From Deltaproteobacteria bacterium (lineage in GTDB: Bacteria > Desulfobacterota > Desulfobaccia > Desulfobaccales > 0-14-0-80-60-11): a DNA stretch of 7,377 nt. Below are positions 1 to 5,031 of the stretch, piece by piece (the stretch's first letter is position 1; each line of letters begins with the position of its first letter). Both the position numbers and the translations under genes were made by a program. The stretch covers positions 1-7,377 of the forward strand of contig VGSO01000140.1 in the NCBI GenBank assembly GCA_016874945.1, written 5' to 3'. Under the pieces are notes generated by a model. It was not told where the DNA came from, did not search any database, and worked only from the letters and a program-made list of their open reading frames with translations.

Positions 1-135
1 TTAGATAAACTAATTATTGATGCAGGAATGATATCCTTTGAACTTCATTATCTATATCCGCCACTCTTGGGGAGGGTAATTATAATTAAAAAAAATTTTA
101 ATACTGTTTCCACTCTCTTTAAATTCCACCCGTAA
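1..135 (+). CDS. Possible 3' end of a gene cut by the window edge (methyltransferase-like tail)
   Basis: The first frame is open from base 1 to a TAA at 133-135 and gives 44 residues. The stretch around residues 6-32 reads like a real protein end: IDAGM, then a hydrophobic strand, then YPPLLGRVIIIKK. That resembles the last two beta strands of class I SAM-dependent methyltransferases, where an 'xxAGF' motif is followed by a Pro-rich loop and a basic C-terminus. The fragment is far more AT-rich than the genes downstream, so it could be a transferred gene or simply non-coding AT-rich DNA that happens to lack stops. The family resemblance is inference from a short piece. No start, RBS or catalytic motif is in view. 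Confidence 0.3.
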   Translation, partial: LDKLIIDAGMISFELHYLYPPLLGRVIIIKKNFNTVSTLFKFHP

Positions 136-173
136 TCCTTCTTGAGTTTCCGACCAAGTGGATAAAAAACTCC

Positions 174-201
174 TTGACTAGATATTTTTAAGATATAAAT
201 A
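174..201 (+). promoter_or_regulatory. Candidate sigma70 promoter for the RND-MlaC operon
   Basis: TTGACT at 174-179 matches five of six bases of the -35 consensus. It is followed by an A/T-only stretch containing TATAAA (194-199, spacing 14) and TAAATA (196-201, spacing 16). Neither pairing is ideal: the better -10 has a short spacer and the better spacer has a weak -10. The position in the AT-rich part of the leader is right for the operon, and a start site near 205-210 would give an mRNA leader of about 140 nt containing the G9 tract and the palindrome. Confidence 0.35.
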
Positions 202-250
202 TTATTGTTAAATCCAGGGGGGGGGATGTTAGGCGGGTAAGATAAGGGCA

Positions 251-282
251 GCCTTTGTCCGGCCATTCCCGGGAAAGGCCGG
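251..282 (+). repeat. Strong palindrome with two alternative stems in the leader
   Basis: CCGGCC (259-264) pairs with GGCCGG (277-282) around the self-complementary core TTCCCGGGAA (266-275), with a single A/A mismatch (265/276). An alternative stem can form between GCCTTT (251-256) and AAAGGC (274-279), using part of the same right arm, so the two folds exclude each other. The structure ends 69 nt before the TTG start. Only TTTAAAAA follows, so it is not a convincing intrinsic terminator. It could be an attenuator-like leader element, a protein binding site or a neutral repeat. Confidence 0.45.
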
Positions 283-351
283 TTTAAAAAGTAAAGTTTT
301 GAATCAATCCTGACCACCCCCCCTTGCCATCAGTTCAGCCGGAGAGCAGCA

Positions 352-3150
352 TTGTTTCAGCGCGGCAACTCTTTTGCCACCAACCAGTCCATCTTTAAGT
401 GGATGCGCCGCTTCGCCTGGCCCATTGTTATTTTCAGCGTTCTCACCGCGGCCTGGTCGGTGGTTTACACCATGCAAAACCTGGCCATGGTCACCAGCCG
501 CAGCGAGTTGGTAGCCAGCGACCTGCGCCTGGTGCGGCTGAGCGAAGAACTTAACCGGGAGTTCGGCTCCCGGGACAATTTCGTGGTGGTGGTGGAGAAC
601 CATAGGCCGCAGTTGGCCACCGGCTTTGCCGAGGCCCTGGCCCAGGAACTTAGGAAGTATCCCCAGGATTTCCCCGAGCTGTTTTACCGGGTGGCCCCTG
701 AACCGCTGAAGCATTGGGCCTTGCTTTACATGGAGCCCGCGGACATGGGCAAGCTCAAGGCCGATCTCCTGGAGCACCAGCGGGAATTGACCGCCCTGGC
801 CGCCGACCCCAGCCTGGGCCGGTTCTTCCAGGTAGTCAACGAAGAGTTCACCCGGGCCTTGATCGGGGAAGTCTTTACCGGCTTCCTGGAAGAAAAAAAG
901 GTGGAGGAACGGCTCCCCGATTTGGGTTTGCTGAACAGCACCCTCAAAGAGCTTCACTTTTATCTCCAGGAAGACAAGCCTTACCGTTCCCCCTTGAAAA
1001 GTCTGTTCCCTGGGGAAATCGCCGACCTCAGACAGGAAGGCTATTTTTACACGGAAAACAACAAATACCTGCTCTTTCTGGTAACCACCGCCAAAGACGG
1101 CTACTCCACCTCCACCCGGGAACTTGAATTGTTGCGGGATCTAGTGAACCGGGTGAAGGTCCGGTTCCCCGGCCTGAACATGGGGGTGACGGGGCCTGAG
1201 GCCCTGGAAGACGACGAAATGGACCGGGCCATGACGGACATCAATCTGGCCTCTTGGGTTTCCCTGTTTGGCCAGATGCTCATCATGATCCTGTTTTTCC
1301 GCAGCCTCAAGCGAACCCTGGTGCAGGGCCTGGTGCTGATCATCGGCCTCTGTTGGACCTTCGGAGTGGCCACCCTGGTGGTGGGGCACCTCAACCTCCT
1401 GTCCATCGTTTGCGGCCCGTTGATGCTGGGAATTGCGGTAGATTTCGGCATCCACTGGTATTGCCGCCTGGAGGAGGAAGAAGGGCCCATGTCCCGATGC
1501 CACCCGGACAGTTTTGGCAGAACGGTCAAGGGCGCCTCCCCGGGCATCCTTTACGCCGCCCTGGCCGCCGCACTTTCGGTGGCTCCCTTGATCTTCACCG
1601 GATTCAAGGGGCTGGCGGAACTGGGCCTTATTATCACCCTGGGCATCATCCTGCACATATTTGCCTCTTTGGTGCTGCTGCCCTCCTTGGCGCTGGTCAC
1701 CGAAAAGTTTCGGCCGCCGCCGGAGGAAACTGCCGCGGAAGGAGAAGTTTGTCTGCCGGAGCCGTTCTTTTCCCTCCAATGGCCGCGGCCCGGCATCCTG
1801 GTGGCCGTGGGTCTGGGGGTTACCGCCCTGGGGGCGGTGAGCTTGATGCATGTGCCCTTTGATTTAAATCCCCTGCACCTCCAAAATCAGAGCACTGAAT
1901 CGGTGGTCTGGGAATTGAAGCTCATCCGGGATTCCTTTTATTCCACCACTTACGGCACCATGATCGCCTCCCGCCTGGAAGACCTGCCGGCCAAGGCGGA
2001 ATCTCTGAAGAAGCTGGACACCGTTTCCCATGTGGAATCCATCCTGTCCTTTCTACCGGCCCATTTGGAGTCCAACCAGCGCACCCTGGAAGAGCTGCGC
2101 CCCCTGGTGGCCGGAGTAAATTTTCCCAACCAGCCGGTGCAGTCCGATCCTCAGGAACTGGCTGCCGTTTTGGGGCGCCTGCGCTTCAAAGTAACCCAGA
2201 CCCTGGAGGAAGAATGGGAGTCTGACCATAAAGCCACCCGAGACCAGCTTAAAGAAGCCCACGTCCTGGTGTCCCAATTGATACCCATATTGGACTCCAA
2301 CCCCAACTCCCAGGTGGGTCTGCGTCTGGCGGGGTTTGAACGACGTTTTTTTGAGGACCTTAAAGACAAGTGGGACCTGGTTCAAGAAAATCTCAAACAT
2401 TCCGGCTCCCCGCCCCGGGTTGAAGATCTCCCCCGGGACGTGCGGGAAAGGTTTATCAGTCCCAAAGGCAATTACCTCATCCGGGTCTTCCCCTCCAAAA
2501 ATATCTGGGACACCGAGAACTTAAAGCACTTTGTCCAGGACTTGAGAAAAGTTGACCCCAACGTGGTGGGAGACCCCGTGCTCCTCTACGTTTTCACCCT
2601 GGCCTTCCGCAACGCCTGCCTGTGGGCCGCGGGGGTGGCCCTTCTGGCCATTGTCCTGTTGCTGTGGCTCTTGTTGCGAAGCCTTAAACTTACCCTGTTG
2701 GCCCTGATTCCCCTGTGGATGGGCACCGCCTTGACCCTGGGTCTCATGTGGGTATTGGGCATTGCCTTCAACCAGGCCAACGTCCTGTTTCTGCCCTTGA
2801 TTTTGGGGGAAGGGATTGAATACGGCATAGTTATCGTAGTGCGCTGGCAGATGGAAGAGGAAGCCCGGGCCATCACCCTGCCGGCCTCCACCGCCAAGGG
2901 GGTGGTGGTGGCGGGCCTGACCACCGCAGTAGGCTTCGGCAGCCTCATGCTCTCGGGCCACCGGGGCACTTTCAGCCTGGGGCTGCTGTCCACCGTGGGC
3001 AGCCTGAGCGTGCTGCTGGCTGCATTGAGCATTTTCCCCGCGGTTTTACGGCTGCTGACCAAACCCCAGACCGTCCCTCCGGCGGAAACGCACCTCATTC
3101 TGGGGCTGAAGCGCTGGCTTGGAAATCACCTGAGAAAGGAAGCGCCATGA
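352..3150 (+). CDS. MMPL/RND-superfamily lipid transporter, HpnN-like, 932 aa
   Basis: This is an inner-membrane, proton-driven RND exporter of the MMPL branch. The sequence shows two homologous halves. TM1 (about 22-42) is followed by a large periplasmic domain (43-298) and TM2-TM6 (about 300-318, 324-346, 350-370, 398-418, 421-448). TM7 (481-500) is followed by a second periplasmic domain (501-753) and TM8-TM12 (about 754-776, 779-802, 806-832, 849-868, 876-897). TM4 carries GIAVDFGIHWY with D364. The matching place in TM10 is GEGIEYGIVIV with E820 and E823-Y824. LAADPSL in the first loop and LNLLSI..D-FGIH in TM4 resemble HpnN, the hopanoid-associated RND protein, although no other hopanoid gene is in view. 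The TTG start is chosen because GGAGAG lies 5 nt upstream; an ATG at 403 would remove residues before TM1 and lacks such a site. The stop overlaps the next start, so the two genes are co-translated. The substrate (hopanoid, phospholipid or other lipid) is inferred. The family call is firm and the HpnN subfamily probable. Confidence 0.9.
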   Translation: MFQRGNSFATNQSIFKWMRRFAWPIVIFSVLTAAWSVVYTMQNLAMVTSRSELVASDLRLVRLSEELNREFGSRDNFVVVVENHRPQLATGFAEALAQELRKYPQDFPELFYRVAPEPLKHWALLYMEPADMGKLKADLLEHQRELTALAADPSLGRFFQVVNEEFTRALIGEVFTGFLEEKKVEERLPDLGLLNSTLKELHFYLQEDKPYRSPLKSLFPGEIADLRQEGYFYTENNKYLLFLVTTAKDGYSTSTRELELLRDLVNRVKVRFPGLNMGVTGPEALEDDEMDRAMTDINLASWVSLFGQMLIMILFFRSLKRTLVQGLVLIIGLCWTFGVATLVVGHLNLLSIVCGPLMLGIAVDFGIHWYCRLEEEEGPMSRCHPDSFGRTVKGASPGILYAALAAALSVAPLIFTGFKGLAELGLIITLGIILHIFASLVLLPSLALVTEKFRPPPEETAAEGEVCLPEPFFSLQWPRPGILVAVGLGVTALGAVSLMHVPFDLNPLHLQNQSTESVVWELKLIRDSFYSTTYGTMIASRLEDLPAKAESLKKLDTVSHVESILSFLPAHLESNQRTLEELRPLVAGVNFPNQPVQSDPQELAAVLGRLRFKVTQTLEEEWESDHKATRDQLKEAHVLVSQLIPILDSNPNSQVGLRLAGFERRFFEDLKDKWDLVQENLKHSGSPPRVEDLPRDVRERFISPKGNYLIRVFPSKNIWDTENLKHFVQDLRKVDPNVVGDPVLLYVFTLAFRNACLWAAGVALLAIVLLLWLLLRSLKLTLLALIPLWMGTALTLGLMWVLGIAFNQANVLFLPLILGEGIEYGIVIVVRWQMEEEARAITLPASTAKGVVVAGLTTAVGFGSLMLSGHRGTFSLGLLSTVGSLSVLLAALSIFPAVLRLLTKPQTVPPAETHLILGLKRWLGNHLRKEAP

Positions 3151-3806
3151 AACGACGGTTTTCGGTTTTGGGTTTTCGGTTTTCGGTTAAAAGAAAAACC
3201 GAAAGTGAGACTCGAAAAATACGCATGATCGGGATCGCCTTCCTGGCCGGCCTCCTTGCGGCAACGCCCAGCCTCGCGGAAAGCCCCACCGCATACGTAA
3301 AGGGCCTCATGGACCGGGTGTTGGCCATTCAGAATAATCCGGCCCTGGCCGGAGAGGCGCACAAGGCGGAGCGGGCCCGGGCCATCCGGGAAATCATCCG
3401 CCAGAGTTTCGATTTTGAACGCATGGCCCAGATCTCCCTGGGGCCGGCCTACGGCCGCGTCAGCGGGGCCCGCCGGGAATTCGTGGACACCTTCACTTAT
3501 CTCTTCCAGGATTCTTATACCCGCATGGTCCTGAACTACCTCAAGCAGGAAACAGTTAAATACAACCAGGAGCGGATAACCGATGGCGAAGCCCGGGTGA
3601 ATACCACCCTTATCCGGGCCAATGAGACCATCCCGGTGGATTACCTCCTGCGCCGCGCCGGACAGGGATGGCTCCTTTACGACGTCATGGTGGACGGGGT
3701 GAGCATCCTGGAAAACTATAAGACCCAGTTTGCCCAGGTTATCCGCAGTCATTCCTTCGATTACCTCCTGAACCGCATGAAAGCCCAGAGGAAGGCCATT
3801 CAATAG
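3147..3806 (+). CDS. MlaC/Ttg2D-family periplasmic lipid carrier (HpnM-like), 219 aa
   Basis: This is a soluble periplasmic lipid-binding protein of the MlaC/Ttg2D (toluene tolerance) family, which includes hopanoid-associated HpnM. Family features are SFDFERMAQISLG (about 87-99), the aromatic-rich helix FVDTFTYLFQDSY after it, IPVDYLL and GWLLYDVMVDGVSI (174-187), and NYKTQF. The hydrophobic core of the signal peptide is at 27-40, with cleavage likely after PSLA (residue 44). The ATG at 3147 overlaps the transporter stop as ATGA and has AAAGGA (3135-3140) 6 nt upstream, so it is the likely start. The odd point is the 26-residue n-region before the signal core, encoded largely by a 7-bp repeat array (3157-3204). 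A second ATG at 3225 would give a normal-looking hydrophobic start but has a poor ribosome binding site. As a partner of the RND protein it probably receives lipid in the periplasm; this is inferred from pairing and from known HpnN-HpnM neighbours. Confidence 0.9.
   Translation: MKRRFSVLGFRFSVKRKTESETRKIRMIGIAFLAGLLAATPSLAESPTAYVKGLMDRVLAIQNNPALAGEAHKAERARAIREIIRQSFDFERMAQISLGPAYGRVSGARREFVDTFTYLFQDSYTRMVLNYLKQETVKYNQERITDGEARVNTTLIRANETIPVDYLLRRAGQGWLLYDVMVDGVSILENYKTQFAQVIRSHSFDYLLNRMKAQRKAIQ
3157..3204 (+). repeat. Heptanucleotide repeat array (GGTTTTC) inside the 5' end of the MlaC-like gene
   Basis: Four consecutive 7-bp units, GGTTTTC, GGTTTTG, GGTTTTC and GGTTTTC (3157-3184), are followed by GGTT. 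An inverted copy follows: TTTCGGTT (3181-3188) pairs with AACCGAAA (3197-3204) around an 8-nt loop. The array lies just after the start codon and stays in frame, encoding RFSVLGFRFSV and then a basic stretch. A unit of 7 bp is not a multiple of three, so gain or loss of one unit would shift the reading frame. The repeat itself contains no stop in the + strand frames. Confidence 0.8.
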
Positions 3807-3814
3807 GCGGGCTT

Positions 3815-3828
3815 CAGGTTGCAGGTTC
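3815..3828 (+). repeat. Short heptad-like direct repeat after the MlaC-like gene
   Basis: CAGGTTG (3815-3821) and CAGGTTC (3822-3828) are adjacent 7-bp units beginning 9 nt after the stop codon, and a CGGTTTTGG follows at 3837-3845. The unit shares the GGTT core and 7-bp period of the array at the other end of the same gene. With only two units, chance similarity is possible. Confidence 0.35.
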
Positions 3829-3848
3829 ATAAATTACGGTTTTGGAAG

Positions 3849-3867
3849 AGGCGGGGTTCCCCCGCCT
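3849..3867 (+). terminator. GC-rich stem-loop downstream of the RND-MlaC operon
   Basis: AGGCGGGG (3849-3856) and CCCCGCCT (3860-3867) form a perfect 8-bp stem with a 3-nt loop, 43 nt after the stop of the MlaC-like gene. It is well placed to end the operon transcript or protect its 3' end. No T-run follows, so it is not a standard intrinsic terminator. Confidence 0.4.
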
Positions 3868-4110
3868 TCATGGACCGGCTCCGGTGGAATTTTACAAAGA
3901 GGAGACCCCGGCGATCCCTCCTGCGAAGGGCGAACTGAGAATTCACCAGGAAATATTTAATGTAATCGCGGTATTCAGAAAGGCCATCGTTTTTTTTGCA
4001 GCCTTAGGTGTCCTTTGCGCCTGGGAAGGAAATTTTCCAAATTACCTGCAAGGGACGGAAAAAGCTGAAAAAAGAAAATTGGATGCTATCCTGTTATATT
4101 AAAACTTTTC

Positions 4111-4138
4111 TTGACATTCAGAATACCTGTTTTACTAT
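4111..4138 (+). promoter_or_regulatory. Sigma70-type promoter for the TPR gene
   Basis: A perfect -35 box TTGACA (4111-4116) is separated by 16 nt from TACTAT (4133-4138), which matches four of six bases of the -10 consensus. Transcription would start near 4145, about 45 nt before the ATG. The local AT-rich context and the good Shine-Dalgarno sequence downstream suggest a well-expressed monocistronic gene. Confidence 0.65.
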
Positions 4139-4144
4139 TCACTC

Positions 4145-4159
4145 AAGACGGGGCGTCTT
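4145..4159 (+). promoter_or_regulatory. Stem-loop at the predicted 5' end of the TPR mRNA
   Basis: AAGACG (4145-4150) and CGTCTT (4154-4159) form a perfect 6-bp stem with a GGG loop, right at the expected transcription start. Such a 5'-terminal hairpin can protect an mRNA from 5'-end-dependent decay; here that role is inference from position. It could instead be an operator half-site pair. Confidence 0.4.
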
Positions 4160-4176
4160 AACCTCAAGATGGTAAT

Positions 4177-4183
4177 AAGGAGA
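4177..4183 (+). promoter_or_regulatory. Shine-Dalgarno sequence that sets the TPR gene start
   Basis: AAGGAGA lies 6 nt upstream of the ATG at 4190. The in-frame ATG at 4169 sits before this site, has no such sequence of its own and would add seven residues ahead of the signal peptide, so 4190 is preferred. Confidence 0.75.
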
Positions 4184-4189
4184 GAAAAC

Positions 4190-4687
4190 ATGCAGCGTAA
4201 ATGGACAGTGGTTGCAGTATTAAGCGTATTGAGCCTGCTGCTGCTCACCTCTATGGCCATGGCCCAACCCCGGCCCATGCCGGAAGATGTGTTCACCCCC
4301 TTAACCAAAGGCTATGACTTGATGCGGGACGGCAAATACGAAGCCGCGCAATTTGAATTTAAGACCGCGCTGCAGAGAGACCGCTTCAATCCCTTTGCCC
4401 TGAACAACCTGGCGGCCATTTCCGCCCAGCAGGGCAAGTACAAGGAGGCCCTGGCCTTCCTGACCGACGCCCAGGCCCATGCCAAAGAATACCTTGACAA
4501 GTTCCAGGAGGTTTGCTTCACCGACGGCCTGTGCACCGGGGTCAAACCCGTTAAAGTCATGGGCACCGAGAGCACCATCGCCAAGGTCATTCAGGAGAAC
4601 ATGACCAAACTGAAGGCCAAGATGGCTGCCACCCCGGAAAAGCCGGTGCCTTCAACCCCTCCGCCCATGGAAGAAAAGAAGAAATAA
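4190..4687 (+). CDS. Small exported TPR-repeat protein, 165 aa
   Basis: The N-terminus is a classical signal peptide: basic MQRK, a Val/Leu-rich core and a probable cut after AMA at residue 25, giving a periplasmic protein of about 140 residues. Residues 36-69 and 70-103 form two tetratricopeptide repeats; YDLMRDGKYEAAQFEFKTAL and LNNLAAISAQQGKYKEAL show the usual G-Y-A pattern. TPR domains bind other proteins, but no partner is visible. After the TPRs, C109 and C115 in CFTDGLC could form a small disulfide loop. A helix (about 125-147) and a Pro-rich, Lys-ended tail (PSTPPPMEEKKK) complete the protein. It has its own promoter and is followed by two hairpins, so it appears monocistronic. The TPR call is well supported; the cellular role is unknown. 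Confidence 0.85.
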   Translation: MQRKWTVVAVLSVLSLLLLTSMAMAQPRPMPEDVFTPLTKGYDLMRDGKYEAAQFEFKTALQRDRFNPFALNNLAAISAQQGKYKEALAFLTDAQAHAKEYLDKFQEVCFTDGLCTGVKPVKVMGTESTIAKVIQENMTKLKAKMAATPEKPVPSTPPPMEEKKK

Positions 4688-4691
4688 CCCC

Positions 4692-4708
4692 GGGGCCTCC
4701 AAGGCCCC
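4692..4708 (+). terminator. First stem-loop after the TPR gene
   Basis: GGGGCCT (4692-4698) and AGGCCCC (4702-4708) form a perfect 7-bp stem with a CCA loop, 4 nt after the stop codon. It has no T-run, but as the first of two GC-rich hairpins it probably helps to end or protect the transcript. Confidence 0.45.
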
Positions 4709-4725
4709 CCGCCCCGTTAACGCAG

Positions 4726-4752
4726 ACGGCGGGGCGCAGGTAGCCCCGCCGT
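4726..4752 (+). terminator. Second, stronger stem-loop after the TPR gene
   Basis: ACGGCGGGGC (4726-4735) and GCCCCGCCGT (4743-4752) form a perfect 10-bp, almost all-GC stem with a 7-nt loop. No T-run follows, so a factor-assisted or 3'-end-protecting role is more likely than classical intrinsic termination. Its right arm overlaps the GTG where the pgl remnant begins, which would also hinder translation of the remnant. Confidence 0.5.
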
Positions 4753-4961
4753 GCTGTGGATTTACCCCGACCTGGAATCGCTGAGTCAAGCCGCTGCCGA
4801 TCTCTTCGTCCGGCAAGCGGCCAAGTCCGTGCAAATCCGAGGGCGAGTCGCCGTAGCCCTTCCCGCGGGTGACCCTCACCCCGGCCCTCCTCAATCAAGC
4901 CCGTATGACCGTCGTTTTAGTGGCGGGCGCCGAAAAAGCCGACGCGCTCAGGCAAATCCTT
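4751..4961 (+). pseudogene. pgl: 6-phosphogluconolactonase remnant with internal deletion and frameshift
   Basis: Two pieces of one protein family lie side by side in different frames. From GTG 4751 the frame reads YPDLESLSQAAADLFVRQAA, then RGRVAVALPAG, which matches the N-terminus of 6-phosphogluconolactonase (a helix, then the 'ARGRFSVALSGG' strand-loop). In another frame, about 4863-4961 reads PRVTLTPALLNQAR, then VVLVAGAEKADALRQIL, which matches the family's C-terminal 'RVTLTLPVLN..R.V.FLVTGEEKA.ALR.VL' region. About 40 and 33 residues remain of an enzyme usually near 230-240 aa, so about 150 residues, including the central active-site region, are missing. The junction lies at about 4859-4870, and the extreme C-terminus is gone too. 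The intact enzyme hydrolyses 6-phosphogluconolactone in the oxidative pentose phosphate pathway; this copy cannot. Family recognition is by eye from both ends. Confidence 0.75.
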
Positions 4962-4970
4962 AAGCCTGTG

Positions 4971-4997
4971 TACCATTTGATGTCAAAATGGTATAAA
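4971..4997 (+). promoter_or_regulatory. Extended -10 promoter overlapped by a palindrome, upstream of the duplicated-domain gene
   Basis: TGGTATAAA (4989-4997) has the TGn extension directly before a TATAAA -10 box; the -35 position (4969-4974) is poor, as is common for extended -10 promoters. An inverted repeat, TACCATTT (4971-4978) and AAATGGTA (4986-4993), covers the spacer and enters the -10, with 7 nt between the arms. A repressor bound there would block RNA polymerase, so this is a plausible operator. The promoter is close to the end of the pgl remnant and 35 nt before the start codon. Confidence 0.5.
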
Positions 4998-5031
4998 AAC
5001 CTATATCTAACCCGAGAAAGGCAAAAGAGTC

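Larger units (their letters stand above)
136..351 (+). other. Leader/intergenic region upstream of the RND operon
   Basis: There is no supported gene here. The left half (136-215) is AT-rich and holds the candidate promoter. It is followed by a run of nine G (217-225), a strong palindrome (251-282), a run of seven C (317-323) and the ribosome binding site of the transporter gene (GGAGAG, 341-346). Base composition changes abruptly from AT-rich to GC-rich at about position 235. A frame on the opposite strand (48-317) is open but shows no family resemblance and has no clear ribosome binding site. Confidence 0.6.
3807..4110 (+). other. Spacer between the RND-MlaC operon and the TPR gene, no supported gene
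   Basis: The region begins with heptad-like repeats (3815-3828) and a GC hairpin (3849-3867). The rest is mixed, with an 8-T run near 3990, a short palindrome GGAAATTTTCC and an A-rich end. A frame open from a TTG at 3842 to 4102 gives 86 residues, including a hydrophobic patch. It starts inside the hairpin, has no ribosome binding site at its start and resembles no family I know. AAAGAGGAG near 3896-3904 looks like a Shine-Dalgarno site but no start codon follows it. Confidence 0.5.

Noticed and set aside
48..317. 89-residue - strand frame across the leader
   Set aside because: Its sequence is largely the complement of homopolymers and the palindrome, with no domain and no clear ribosome binding site.
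304..957. Long - strand frames opposite the RND gene, and similar ones opposite the other genes
   Set aside because: They are typical shadows of GC-rich coding sequence. The + strand frames have clear family motifs, start signals and signal or membrane segments.
3842..4102. 86-residue + strand frame between the MlaC-like gene and the TPR gene
   Set aside because: It starts at a TTG beside a hairpin, has no ribosome binding site and no family resemblance, and covers low-complexity and T-run sequence.
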